Positions 41,714 to 50,764 of a stretch of DNA of 64,000 bases are shown here, piece after piece; the stretch's first letter is position 1, and the number at the start of each line of letters is the position of its first letter. The notes under the pieces are model-generated. The model did not search any database. It saw nothing but the letters and a program-made list of their open reading frames with translations, and had not been told where the DNA came from. Position numbers and translations under genes: made by a program. Source of the stretch: Desulfobulbaceae bacterium (GTDB taxonomy: Bacteria > Desulfobacterota > Desulfobulbia > Desulfobulbales > SURF-16); the NCBI GenBank assembly GCA_024637145.1, contig JAGXFQ010000005.1:18389-82388 (forward strand). Direction: 5' to 3'.

Positions 41714-42400
41714 ATGGCGATGATTTTTAAACTTTCTGAAGAACTTCTCTTTCCCCCGCCGGTTCTGGCCAGGGATGACGGCCTGTTGGCCGTGGGCGGC
41801 GATCTCTCTGTGGAGCGACTGCTGCTGGCCTATTCCCTGGGGATCTTTCCCTGGTATTCGGCCGGGGATCCGCTGCTCTGGTGGGCACCCGATCCCCGGC
41901 TGGTTCTTGTCCCGGCCGGCTTCCATTGCTCCCGGCGCCTGGCCCGGACCCGGCGCCAGGGGAAATTCAGGGTCACCTTTGACCAGGACTTTGCCGGGGT
42001 GGTCAAGGGCTGCGCTGCCCCCCGCTCTGATCAGGAAGGTACCTGGATTGTGCCGGAGATGGCGGCGGCCTACAGCCGCCTTCATGCCGAGGGGTGGGCC
42101 CATTCCGTGGAATGCTGGCAGGGGGAGAAGCTGGTAGGGGGGCTCTATGGCGTCTCCCTGGGCGGCTTTTTCTTTGGCGAATCGATGTTCAGTACGGTGG
42201 CAGATAGTTCCAAGGTGGCCCTGGCCGCCCTTGTTGCCCTGCTTACGGCCTGGGACTTTGATCTCATCGATTGTCAGATGAAGACCCCCCATCTGGTGCG
42301 TCTCGGCGCCGTTGAGATAAACGGTCTCGATTTTTCTCAGCGTCTGCAGGCCAGCCTGCAGAAAAAAAACCGGCGCGGCAGCTGGAGCGGAGCTCATTGA
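41714..42400 (+). CDS. aat: Leucyl/phenylalanyl-tRNA-protein transferase Aat
   Basis: A 228-residue N-degron enzyme that adds Leu or Phe to proteins with N-terminal Lys or Arg, marking them for ClpAP. Motifs LLAVGGDLS, SLGIFPW, WWAPDPR and GVSLGGFFFGESMFS are all diagnostic. A GAGG lies nine bases upstream of ATG 41714. The usual neighbours clpA/clpS are not here. Confidence 0.95.
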   Translation: MAMIFKLSEELLFPPPVLARDDGLLAVGGDLSVERLLLAYSLGIFPWYSAGDPLLWWAPDPRLVLVPAGFHCSRRLARTRRQGKFRVTFDQDFAGVVKGCAAPRSDQEGTWIVPEMAAAYSRLHAEGWAHSVECWQGEKLVGGLYGVSLGGFFFGESMFSTVADSSKVALAALVALLTAWDFDLIDCQMKTPHLVRLGAVEINGLDFSQRLQASLQKKNRRGSWSGAH

Positions 42401-42500
42401 GGGGCAGCACTTATTGAGGGGCAGCGCTTATCGGCTGGCTCAGCTGTCGGGCCCCCTCTTTTTTGTCTTGAAGGCAAGAACAGCTTTTTTCAGGCGAGCA

Positions 42501-43544
42501 TCAACCGGCCTGCCAGCCCAGGGAATGGCGGGTGGCGCCGCTTGACTCCACAACAAAACAGTTGCAGCCGGGCTGGCCGTTGATGAAATGCACCCCGGCG
42601 GCAGGCTGCATAACCATGACGCTGGTGGCCAGGGCGTCTGCATCCATGACCGTGGGGGCCTGGACGGTAACACTGGCGGCAAGCGCTGGGGAGTAGCCGC
42701 TTCGGCTGTCAATAATGTGGTGGAACAGCTTCTCATTATCGTAGTGCACCTCGTAATTGCCGGAGGTGGCAATGGCGCCGTTTCTCATGGTGATGACATC
42801 GGGGTACTCCCTCTTCTTGGCCGGATCCTGAATGGCAATGGTCCAGGGCTTGCCCTTGGCGGCTGAGCCGTTGGTGCGGATATCGCCGCCGGCATTGATC
42901 AGGTGGTTGCTGATCCCGCTCCGGCTCAGGATTTCCGAGGCCCGATCAACGATATAGCCCTTGGCAATGCCGTCCAGGGTGATGCCCATGGCTGCCTTGC
43001 GGAAAGAGATATTGCCGCTGTCAAAACGGAGGTGTTTGGTACCGACATGGTGGAGGGCGGCCTGGATCTGGGTTTCAGAGGGCGGTTGGCCGCCGGCAAA
43101 ATTGTCTCTGTAGAGATCAATAAGGGGCTTCACCGTGATATCAAAGGCGCCGCCGGTCTGCTGGTGATAATAGAGGGAGCGGGCCACAAGCTCCAGCACT
43201 TCCTGGGGCGCCCTGTGCAGGGAACCACTCTTGTTGAGCCGGGAGACCGGAGAGTCGGCGTCAAAGCGGCTCAGCAGCCTGGTGAGCCGCTGGATCTCGG
43301 CAAAGGCCAGGCCAAAGGCCTGTTCGGCCTGGTTCCTTGAGGGATGGATGGCGGTCATGTTGACGTAGGTGGCCATGGCCAGCCTGGTTTGGGAAACCTT
43401 GTACTCTTTGCTGCCAAAAAGAACCGCTTCCGCCTGCCGGGCTGGCAGCAGGGTGGCTGAAGCAGCGCCCAGGCCCAGGAGGCCGGCGTTCTTCATGAAG
43501 GATCTTCTCTGCTGGTCACAGGAACATTTTACAGGACTTTTCAT
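42501..43544 (-). CDS. apbE: FAD:protein FMN transferase ApbE
   Basis: A 347-residue exported flavin transferase that covalently attaches FMN to Thr residues of RnfG and RnfD. The N-terminus QQRRSFMKNAG with a following hydrophobic run is a Tat-type signal (RR). The ApbE signatures LTRLLSRFDADSPVS, GITLDGIAKGYIVD, INAGGDIRTNG and ALATSVMVM are present. It is the last gene of the rnf operon, 37 bases after rnfB, which fits its role as maturation factor for the complex. Confidence 0.93.
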   Translation of the reverse strand: MKSPVKCSCDQQRRSFMKNAGLLGLGAASATLLPARQAEAVLFGSKEYKVSQTRLAMATYVNMTAIHPSRNQAEQAFGLAFAEIQRLTRLLSRFDADSPVSRLNKSGSLHRAPQEVLELVARSLYYHQQTGGAFDITVKPLIDLYRDNFAGGQPPSETQIQAALHHVGTKHLRFDSGNISFRKAAMGITLDGIAKGYIVDRASEILSRSGISNHLINAGGDIRTNGSAAKGKPWTIAIQDPAKKREYPDVITMRNGAIATSGNYEVHYDNEKLFHHIIDSRSGYSPALAASVTVQAPTVMDADALATSVMVMQPAAGVHFINGQPGCNCFVVESSGATRHSLGWQAG

Positions 43545-43581
43545 AGCTTCCTCTGTCTCACTCTCAAATGAAAATTTTCTT

Positions 43582-44454
43582 TTAGCTCGCCATCTTAAGG
43601 CCGGCAGCAGCGCGTTTCAGCACCTGGCGACCCTCATATTTTCTGAAGATGTGGCGGGGACATTTCTCCACACACACTTCCTGGCATTCCGGGCCGTATT
43701 CAAGGCATTTTGCCTGGTCGATCTGGATCAGGTCATTTTCGGAGCGCACCGCACCGGCCGGACATTTCTTCACACAGATCTGGCAGGAAATGCAGCCCAC
43801 CGCGCAGACCTTTTTGACATTCTTGCCGAGTTCTTTGGTGGAGCAGGGGACATAGACCCTGGCCTTCAGGCTCTGGAGGACAATGACCTGTTTGGGACAG
43901 GTCTTGACGCAGGTGCCGCAGCTCACACATTTGTCGGCATTCACCACCGGAAAATTTTCCACCATGGTGATGGCATCAAAGGGGCAGGCCTGGGCGCATT
44001 CGCCGAGACCGATACAGGCGTAGTTGCAGGCCGATGGGCCGCCAAAGCCTAAGTTGGCGGCGGTGCAGGAGGCAAAACCGATATACTCATGCTTGTGACT
44101 CACCCGGCCTTCCTGGCGGGCGCAGCGGACCAGGGCGACCATATCCTCCATCTCAGCCATCTTTTTACCGGTGAGCTCGGCCACCCGGGCCGCCACCTTT
44201 TCCTTGCCTGGATAGCAGAGATTAGGCGGCACATCAGGGTCATTGACCACGGCAATGGCATAACCCTCGCAGCCAGGATAGCCGCAGCCCCCGCACTGGG
44301 CGCCGGCCAGGGATTCGAGCACCTCTTCAATTAGGGGGTCGGTCTCCACTGCGAATTTGTGGGCCGCCAGGGCCAGGCCGATACCGAAAAAAAGGCCGAT
44401 ACAGGCGAGCAGGGCCACGCCGCCCAAGGCTAATTTTACTAATTCTGGATCCAT
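43582..44454 (-). CDS. rnfB: Rnf complex subunit RnfB
   Basis: A 290-residue polyferredoxin of the Rnf complex. An N-terminal helix (about 8-30) anchors it in the membrane; the four-Cys module around residues 54-80 (GAQCGGCGYPGC and then LCYPG) is the RnfB/4Fe-4S motif. Ferredoxin-type clusters follow: CIGLGECAQACP, CVSCGTCVKTCP, CISCQICVKKCP and a final CVEKCP. It takes electrons from reduced ferredoxin. Usually 190-280 residues; this one is on the long side. Confidence 0.95.
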   Translation of the reverse strand: MDPELVKLALGGVALLACIGLFFGIGLALAAHKFAVETDPLIEEVLESLAGAQCGGCGYPGCEGYAIAVVNDPDVPPNLCYPGKEKVAARVAELTGKKMAEMEDMVALVRCARQEGRVSHKHEYIGFASCTAANLGFGGPSACNYACIGLGECAQACPFDAITMVENFPVVNADKCVSCGTCVKTCPKQVIVLQSLKARVYVPCSTKELGKNVKKVCAVGCISCQICVKKCPAGAVRSENDLIQIDQAKCLEYGPECQEVCVEKCPRHIFRKYEGRQVLKRAAAGLKMAS

Positions 44455-44520
44455 TTTTTCACCTATTCCGAACAGAAGCGGAATGCTTTTACTCCATTAA
44501 GAGACGATCGCGCCAAGGGG

Positions 44521-45462
44521 CTAAAAAATCTGCAGCCCTGAAAATCCTAGAAATGCCAGGGCAAACTGGCCTGCCACAATAAAGGCAATGGGCACACCCT
44601 TAAAGGTGGGCGGGATGTTGGCAAGATCCATACGCTCCCGGACAGAACTCATCAGGTAGAGGGCCAGGAGAAAACCACCGCCAGCGCCCAGAGAGAGCAT
44701 GAATGTTTCCAGGAAATTATATTCATTGTCCGCCAGAATAAGGGGCACGGCAATAATAACACAGTTGGCAATCACCAGAACCAGGTAGACGCCAAAGGAG
44801 TTAAACAGGGCCGGGTTTACCTTGCGCAGAATCGTATCAACGGCTTGCACGGTAAGGGATACCAGGCCGATGAAGACCACAATCTGCAGGAAGTTGAGGT
44901 CAAAGGGCGTTAAGATGTATTGGTAGAAAAACCAGCTCATGATGGCCGACACCACCATGACAATGGTGAAGGTGAAGCCCATGCCCTTGGCCGTATCCTT
45001 GCGCTTTGAGGTGCCGAAGAAGACGCAGAGGCCAAGGTATTTGGTGAAGACAAAGTTGTTGATGAGCAGGGCCGAGAGCAGAATGCCGATGAGGTAGCCC
45101 AGGTAGGACTTGGTCACAATAATGGTGGTGGGCTCCTCATCCGGTAGCAGATCGGCAATGGTCACCACATGGCTCTCGGTGGTGTTGAGGGGTTCACTGA
45201 AGATAAGGGAAACCCCCTTCTCATCTTCCGCCAGGATGATCTCCTTGATCTGCAGACGGATATCAGGATCAGGCTCTTCATAGACCGTGTAGGTGGCGGA
45301 ATCTACTGCCGCCTGGGGGGCGACGGGCTGGCTGAAGGTGATGATGATTTCATTGTCTGCTCCGAAACTCTTGTCCGTCACCAGATCCTGGGCCCAGACA
45401 AGACCGGGCAGGACAAGAAGGAACAGGAGGGTGAGGGTATAGCGCGTCATGATCTTTTTCAT
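44521..45462 (-). CDS. rnfA: Rnf complex subunit RnfA with an N-terminal exported Ig-like domain
   Basis: A 313-residue protein. Residues 118-313 (196 residues) match RnfA, which is normally about 190 residues, with six helices including LLSALLINNFVFTKYLGLC and the cysteine of KYLGLC on the cluster side. Residues 1-24 are a signal peptide ending VWA, and residues 25-115 form an extra beta-rich domain of SbsA/Big_5 pattern (EIIITFSQPV, ATYTVYEE, VSLIFSEPL). The added module would sit in the periplasm next to the membrane subunit. One open frame with no stop joins the two parts. The rest of the operon is normal. Confidence 0.9.
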   Translation of the reverse strand: MKKIMTRYTLTLLFLLVLPGLVWAQDLVTDKSFGADNEIIITFSQPVAPQAAVDSATYTVYEEPDPDIRLQIKEIILAEDEKGVSLIFSEPLNTTESHVVTIADLLPDEEPTTIIVTKSYLGYLIGILLSALLINNFVFTKYLGLCVFFGTSKRKDTAKGMGFTFTIVMVVSAIMSWFFYQYILTPFDLNFLQIVVFIGLVSLTVQAVDTILRKVNPALFNSFGVYLVLVIANCVIIAVPLILADNEYNFLETFMLSLGAGGGFLLALYLMSSVRERMDLANIPPTFKGVPIAFIVAGQFALAFLGFSGLQIF

Positions 45463-45474
45463 TACTTCTTCCCT

Positions 45475-46089
45475 TTATGCCTGCTTCGCCTTTTTATAGG
45501 CTATTTCTATGTAGTTGAAGAATGCCATCATCAAGCCCACCACAAAAAAGCCGGCGCAGGGCAGGATAAAGAAGAGCAGGGGTTTGAAGCCGAGGATGTC
45601 ATATCCCATCAGGGTACCCATGCCCAGGAGCTCGCGGACAAAACCGATGGCCATCATGCCGGCCATGAAGCCCAGGCCCATGCCTATGCCGTCCCAGAGG
45701 GAGGCTTTTACTGATTCCTTGCTGGCGAACATCTCCAGGCGCATGGTGATAATGGCAAAGGCCACAATGAGTTTCACAAAGATACCCATCTTGGCATAGG
45801 CCTCCGGCAGAAAGGCAGCCAGCACCAGATCAATAACGGTTACCCAGGTGGCAATGGTCAGGGTGTAGGTGGGAATGCGGATCCGGGGGTGGATGTAATC
45901 TTTAAAAATGGCGATGGTGACGCTGGAAAAGACCTGGACAAAGAGGACCGCTACCCCCAGCATCAGGCCGTTCATCATGGTGGTGCTGATGCCAACCGCT
46001 GGACACATGGAGAGGACCAGGCGGAAGATGGGGTTCTCGTTTAAGATGCCGTTTACAACCAGCTGCATGTTTGATTTATCGGTGGCCAT
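45475..46089 (-). CDS. rnfE: Rnf complex subunit RnfE
   Basis: A 204-residue integral membrane protein with six helices, homologous to RnfA and NqrD. Motifs LVVNGILNENPIFRLVLSMCP and RELLGMGTL are typical. It forms part of the membrane core with RnfA. It begins 109 bases after the rnfG stop. Confidence 0.95.
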   Translation of the reverse strand: MATDKSNMQLVVNGILNENPIFRLVLSMCPAVGISTTMMNGLMLGVAVLFVQVFSSVTIAIFKDYIHPRIRIPTYTLTIATWVTVIDLVLAAFLPEAYAKMGIFVKLIVAFAIITMRLEMFASKESVKASLWDGIGMGLGFMAGMMAIGFVRELLGMGTLMGYDILGFKPLLFFILPCAGFFVVGLMMAFFNYIEIAYKKAKQA

Positions 46090-46198
46090 GGTCTCTCCTA
46101 ACTCCGCGGGGCTGCAATCGTGCCACGTGGGTCAAGTTGTCTGTTTGGAAAGGACTTTTTAAATTTCAGCATTTTGGACACAGAGTTACCCCTGGGCC

Positions 46199-47098
46199 TT
46201 AAAAAGGCACAGCAATGTTTTGCCCTTGGATCACCTGGTCAAGAATGGCGATGCGATAGGCAAATTTCCGGACAATACCCTTGGTGCCCCTGGTCACGGC
46301 GTCACTTGAGATGGTGGCACCGGTAAGGGCATAGATGTCATGATCCTTATACTGCTCCTGAATGGCGGTGATTTCTTTCTTGCTTATCCCCGATTTTTCG
46401 GCCTCCAGGGCCTGGCGGTACTCGTCGGGAAGGGGCGTCTTGGTCACCTCAAGTCTCTTGATGGCGGTAAAAGGCTTGCCCTTGAACTGGTTTTTGAAAT
46501 AATCCTGAACAATTTCACCACCCAGACCGGGATCCTCCTCATGCTCCAGGATCTCCAGGCCCAGGATGGTAAAAGAGGGGTCAAGGGCCAGCATCACGGA
46601 GATAAAGGTCTTGAAGCCTGGAAAGGCGCCGGTGAGCAGGTAGGCCTGGCGCCGGCCCTGATCGGTGACAATGATGGTCTTGTCGGCATAGCGCAGGAAC
46701 TGGGGGTCAAGGTCAAGACGGGTGGCAATGGCCTTCTGACGCTCGTTCTCATCAATGACCAGTTGGGGTTGGATCTCTACAGGCGTGGCGGAGAGAAACC
46801 TGCCATCAAGGTCGATAGTGATAAAGGTAAAGCCCTGCTCCTGCAGAGGGACCAGGTAGCCAACGGTGAGGTTTGCGTCCTTGGTAATGACATAGCGATA
46901 CACCTCATGCATGGCCATGCTCTCCGGCATGGGGTGGTTCTTGCTGTAACCAAGGAGGCTGGCCATGACCTTTTGCTCCTTGACATGCTCATTATGCTTC
47001 TTGGCATTGCTGGTGAAGATAAAGGTGAGGCCCATCACCACCCCGGCCAGGATGCAGGCCAGGGTGAGACGAATGATAATGGTGCTGATATCTTTCAT
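46199..47098 (-). CDS. rnfG: Rnf complex subunit RnfG
   Basis: A 299-residue subunit with an N-terminal helix (about 8-30) and a periplasmic FMN-binding domain. The FMN attachment motif is LTGATISSDAV, with Thr262 as the acceptor, which ApbE flavinylates. It is longer than many RnfG (about 190-230) because of an insertion in the domain at residues 60-190. Its ATG overlaps rnfD by four bases. Confidence 0.94.
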   Translation of the reverse strand: MKDISTIIIRLTLACILAGVVMGLTFIFTSNAKKHNEHVKEQKVMASLLGYSKNHPMPESMAMHEVYRYVITKDANLTVGYLVPLQEQGFTFITIDLDGRFLSATPVEIQPQLVIDENERQKAIATRLDLDPQFLRYADKTIIVTDQGRRQAYLLTGAFPGFKTFISVMLALDPSFTILGLEILEHEEDPGLGGEIVQDYFKNQFKGKPFTAIKRLEVTKTPLPDEYRQALEAEKSGISKKEITAIQEQYKDHDIYALTGATISSDAVTRGTKGIVRKFAYRIAILDQVIQGQNIAVPF

Positions 47099-48081
47099 TT
47101 TCCACCTCCGGCAGCAAGAGGCGGGGCAAAGCGCTTGGGCTTGAACCAGGAGTCAAGCACGGAGCTCACCGGATTCATGAGCAGGATGGCGTAGCAGACA
47201 CCTTCGGGGTACCCACCCTTGAGCCTGATGAGAACAGTGAGGCCGCCAATGCCTATGCCATAGATGAGCTGGGAGCTCTTGTTGGTGGGGCTGCTGGTAT
47301 AATCGGTGGCCATGAAAAAGGCACCCAGCAGGGCGCCGCCGGAGAGGATGGCCAGGATGGGGTCGCCGCTGAAGGTGGTGTCCCCGCCAAAGGCCCAGGT
47401 CAAAAGGGCAATGGTGGCCAGCATACTCACCGGAATATGCCAGGTGATATAGCCGCGATAGATCAGGTAAAGACCGCCCAGGATGATGAGCAGGCCGGAG
47501 GTCTCACCGATGGTGCCGGGACGCCAGCCCAGCAAGAAGTCGGTGTATATGTTGGGGGCGGCGCCAAAGGCCTCGGTAACGGCGGTCATGCCCTCTGCCT
47601 TCAGCAGGGCAAGGGGGGTGGCTGCTGAGACCGCGTCTATGGAGGTGCCCATGTAGGCGAAAATGGAACTCTCCTTTAGGGGGGGGAGCCAGGAGGAGGT
47701 CATGGCCACCGGGAAGGTGGCCAGCAGGAAGGCTCGGGCCAGCAGGGCCGGGTTGAAGATATTGTAGCCGATACCGCCCAGGAGATGTTTGCCGATATAG
47801 ATGGCCATCACCGCCCCCAGTACCGGCAGCAGGTAGGGGACGCCTGGGGGGATGACAAAGGCGAGCAGCAGGCCGGTGATAACGGCGCTGCCGTCTGTTA
47901 TCGTTACCCTGCGGCCCAGCACTTTCTGGCTGATGGCCTCCATGGCGACACAGCTCAGCACGGAAACAGCCGTGATAATCAGGGTCTGGATGCCGAAAAT
48001 AAATACCGACATGAGCAGGGGCGGCAACAGGCAGGCCACCACGGTCCACATAATTTTTTCAACCGACTCGTTGCTGCGCAC
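47095..48081 (-). CDS. rnfD: Rnf complex subunit RnfD
   Basis: A 328-residue membrane subunit of the NqrB/RnfD family with about nine to ten helices. The FMN attachment motif reads SAATPL (Thr155) where SGAT is usual. The signatures GLLLAFVIPPGVP and GGIGYNIFNPALL are present. It overlaps rnfG by four bases and follows rnfC. Confidence 0.94.
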   Translation of the reverse strand: MRSNESVEKIMWTVVACLLPPLLMSVFIFGIQTLIITAVSVLSCVAMEAISQKVLGRRVTITDGSAVITGLLLAFVIPPGVPYLLPVLGAVMAIYIGKHLLGGIGYNIFNPALLARAFLLATFPVAMTSSWLPPLKESSIFAYMGTSIDAVSAATPLALLKAEGMTAVTEAFGAAPNIYTDFLLGWRPGTIGETSGLLIILGGLYLIYRGYITWHIPVSMLATIALLTWAFGGDTTFSGDPILAILSGGALLGAFFMATDYTSSPTNKSSQLIYGIGIGGLTVLIRLKGGYPEGVCYAILLMNPVSSVLDSWFKPKRFAPPLAAGGGK

Positions 48082-48196
48082 GTGGGGGGAAACAGAAACT
48101 TTCCATAACCCTTGTGGTGCCGGCGGCGTCAGGTTGTTTGGATATTGCTCTTTGATGGCTTCACTCCTTAAAAACGAAGGTAAATGTACTGGGCAT

Positions 48197-49510
48197 TTAA
48201 TTTGTTGCTTTCATTTTGGCCAGCCGGAGAAACTGAACCAGAGGCCTTTTGGCTGGGCAGACATAGGCGCACGAGCCGCATTCAAAACACTCGAAGACGC
48301 CAAACTGTTTGGTATCCTGGGCCCGCCCTGCTTCCACATGAATGGCGATCTCCTTGGGCTCAAGGCCCATGGGACACACCTTCAGGCACCAGCCGCAGCG
48401 GATACACTGGGAGTGGGGTTTGGTGTCGACTTCCTCTTCCGTGAGAAAGAGCACGGCGGAGGTGGTTTTGGTCACCGGGATGTCGAGGCTGGAAACCGCG
48501 AAACCCATCATGGGGCCACCCATGACCACCTTGGCCACTCCAGGGGTAATGCCGCCCAGATAGGCCACGATATCGCTGATCTTGGTGCCCACCTTGACCA
48601 GCAGGTTGGCAGGCCTCCTGATCCCCTGGCCGGAGATGGTGATCACTTTTTCGTACAGGGGTTTTTCAAGAACCACGGCGTCATGAATGGCAATGGTGGT
48701 GGAGACGTTGTGGACCACCACCCCCACGGTGGAGGGCAGGGCAGCGGCCGGTACCTTGCGACCGGTGATGGCCTGGATGAGCTGTTTCTCTGAGCCCTGG
48801 GGGTATTTGACCTGGAGAGGCTGCACGGTAATGGCAACGTCTGAGGTGGCGGCGGCGGCCTCGGTCATGGCGGCAATGGCATCGGGCTTGTTGTTCTCGA
48901 TACCGATAAAGCATTTCTTGATACCGAGAATCTTTAAGATAATCTTGGCACCCTCAATCATATCCGCGCTTCGTTCCACCATCTGACGATGATCAGCGGT
49001 AATATAGGGCTCGCATTCGGCGCCGTTTAAGATCAAGGTGTCAATGGGGGAATGGGCAGGGGGGCTCAGTTTGACGTGGGAGGGGAAACCAGCGCCCCCG
49101 ATGCCGACAATGCCTGCCCCATGCACCTTGGCCAGTAGGGCCTTGCTGTCAAGATGGGACCACTCCTTTCTGGTATAGAGGCGGGCTGCAGCCTCTTTGT
49201 CGGTCTGGATGGTGATGGAGGGGGCGGAAATACGCATGGGATGGCCGGACATGCCAAAGGCCTTGATCTTACCGGCCACCGGGGCGTGCAGGGGAACCCC
49301 CAGCCCTTTTTTGACCTCGCCGATCAAGTCACCTTCCTGGATTTCAGCCGATTTTTCCACAGTGGCTGTGCAGGGGGCACCAATATGCTGACCGAGAATG
49401 ATTTCCAGTTCATCTGCTGGCGGCATCACCTCAATAGCAAGAGCAGCGGTGAGTTTTTTTAATTCCGGGGGGTGAATGCCGCCTTTGGGGAATGTCAATA
49501 AAGATGTCAT
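48197..49510 (-). CDS. rnfC: Rnf complex subunit RnfC
   Basis: A 437-residue NADH-binding subunit of the Rnf complex, homologous to NuoF. It has the FMN/NAD region GIVGIGGAGFPSHVK, the ILNGAECEPYI segment, the RnfC barrel sandwich (N-terminal lipoyl-like part) and two C-terminal clusters, CIRCGWCLKVCP and CFECGSCAYVCP. It is the first gene of the operon. It lacks the long C-terminal extension of Gammaproteobacteria. The Shine-Dalgarno before ATG is weak. Confidence 0.95.
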   Translation of the reverse strand: MTSLLTFPKGGIHPPELKKLTAALAIEVMPPADELEIILGQHIGAPCTATVEKSAEIQEGDLIGEVKKGLGVPLHAPVAGKIKAFGMSGHPMRISAPSITIQTDKEAAARLYTRKEWSHLDSKALLAKVHGAGIVGIGGAGFPSHVKLSPPAHSPIDTLILNGAECEPYITADHRQMVERSADMIEGAKIILKILGIKKCFIGIENNKPDAIAAMTEAAAATSDVAITVQPLQVKYPQGSEKQLIQAITGRKVPAAALPSTVGVVVHNVSTTIAIHDAVVLEKPLYEKVITISGQGIRRPANLLVKVGTKISDIVAYLGGITPGVAKVVMGGPMMGFAVSSLDIPVTKTTSAVLFLTEEEVDTKPHSQCIRCGWCLKVCPMGLEPKEIAIHVEAGRAQDTKQFGVFECFECGSCAYVCPAKRPLVQFLRLAKMKATN

Positions 49511-49626
49511 GATGTGTGCTTGCTGTTATTTCAGGCTCGGCAATATTGTCTGCTTTGCGGGGTGCGTAAGGATGGGACTGCGATAGTCTCAAAAAAAGCA
49601 TTGTTTTCGCCTCTCTGGAAGACAAT

Positions 49627-49655
49627 TTCCTATTCGGTATGGGTTTTTTTGTCAA
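49627..49655 (-). promoter_or_regulatory. Candidate sigma-70 promoter of the rnf operon
   Basis: On the minus strand a perfect TTGACA (49650-49655) is followed after 17 bases by TAGGAA (49627-49632). It lies about 115 bases before rnfC, inside the 420-base divergent gap (49511-49931), which otherwise holds no gene. The -10 is weak. Confidence 0.4.
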
Positions 49656-49931
49656 GAATAAATGGCGAAGGCGCTCTGCATGTTTGCTGAGGGTTGCAGG
49701 GTATCGCCGCCTGCTCTTTTGTTTTGTGTTGCAGTTGAGGTAAGGGCGGAATAGATTCCCGCCAGCGGATTTTCTGTTTATGATAGGACGTCAAATCGTG
49801 GCAAGGGATTTGTTTGCCGTTGCTACAGCAAGATGTGCAATAAGAGCCCCCTGGCCGTGCGCCACCACCTGCAAACAGTGGAGAAGAGTGCCGTGCCGGC
49901 CTGGAGCCACTAAAATCAAAGGAGAAAAAGT

Positions 49932-50402
49932 ATGAAAAAAGCCAAGGACATTATGAGTCGCGAGGTAAAGATTGCCCATCTTGATATGCCCGTCCAGGAA
50001 CTCGCCTCTCTTCTTTGGGAGAACAAGATCAGCGGCGTGCCTGTGGTGGATGATGAGGGCAAGGTGGTGGGAGTGGTCACGGAAAACGACCTTGTTGATC
50101 AGAACAAGAAGCTGCACATTCCCACCATGGTTTCCTTTCTTGACTCGGTTATCTTTCTGGAGAGTGCCAAGACCTTTGAAAAGGAGATCAAGAAGATGAC
50201 CGGCTCCCGGGTGCGGGATATCTGTTCGGAGCAGCTGTTCACTGTGGATGAAGATGCCGGTCTTGAAGATATTGCCAGTCTGATCTCTGAAAAAGGTGTG
50301 CACACTCTGCCTGTTCTTCGCGGTGATACCCTGGTGGGCGTCATCGGCAAGGCTGATTTGATTCGAGTGATGTCCCAGGGCGAGAACCCGGGGCAGAAAT
50401 AG
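49932..50402 (+). CDS. Protein of two CBS domains
   Basis: A 156-residue cytoplasmic protein made of a CBS pair (about 8-60 and 95-150): SRVRDICSEQLFTVDEDAGL and TENDLVDQNKKL. CBS pairs bind adenosine nucleotides and report energy state. No catalytic domain is attached, so it probably regulates another protein. AAAGGAG precedes the ATG. It is divergent from rnfC and upstream of the glutamate synthase genes. Confidence 0.85.
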   Translation: MKKAKDIMSREVKIAHLDMPVQELASLLWENKISGVPVVDDEGKVVGVVTENDLVDQNKKLHIPTMVSFLDSVIFLESAKTFEKEIKKMTGSRVRDICSEQLFTVDEDAGLEDIASLISEKGVHTLPVLRGDTLVGVIGKADLIRVMSQGENPGQK

Positions 50403-50592
50403 CGGATCGCCTGCTTTTTTTGTGCCCTCCGGACCTGACAGCCGCCCCCCTGAAGTGGAGGCCTTAGGCGCTTTTGTCCGGAGGGGTGGTCTTTCAGGGG
50501 CCGTTTTCTTTAAGATTGCTTTTGCTGAGATTGGCGCTAAGGGCAAGACGTCGCCAGGGGCCTCTTTGCCACGGCAAAAAGGCGGCGAGTCC

Positions 50593-50621
50593 TTGACAAT
50601 CGGGCTTGGGGGGAGTATCTT
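50593..50621 (+). promoter_or_regulatory. Candidate sigma-70 promoter of the glutamate synthase operon
   Basis: A perfect TTGACA (50593-50598), 17-base spacer and TATCTT (50616-50621). It lies about 145 bases upstream of the first gene. The same 360-base gap (50403-50764) also holds a GC-rich inverted repeat (CCTCCGGAC near 50427 with GTCCGGAGG near 50478) and a second hairpin at about 50551-50588. No gene was recognised in the gap. Confidence 0.4.
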
Positions 50622-50764
50622 CATGCCCCGGTAAAATGCCCTTCATGGCTAGGAAAATGGCTGTGGCAAGAATTGCATGTTTCAAGACGCCGCAGTAGCT
50701 TGAGAGCTGTGGTGTTATCTATTAAATATAAGATATTAGCTGTTAAATATAAAAGGAGTAACAC

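Noticed and set aside
50664..50678. Sigma-54-like element TGGC...TTGCA ahead of the glutamate synthase genes
   Set aside because: The GG and GC dinucleotides are eight bases apart instead of ten, so it does not fit a -24/-12 promoter.
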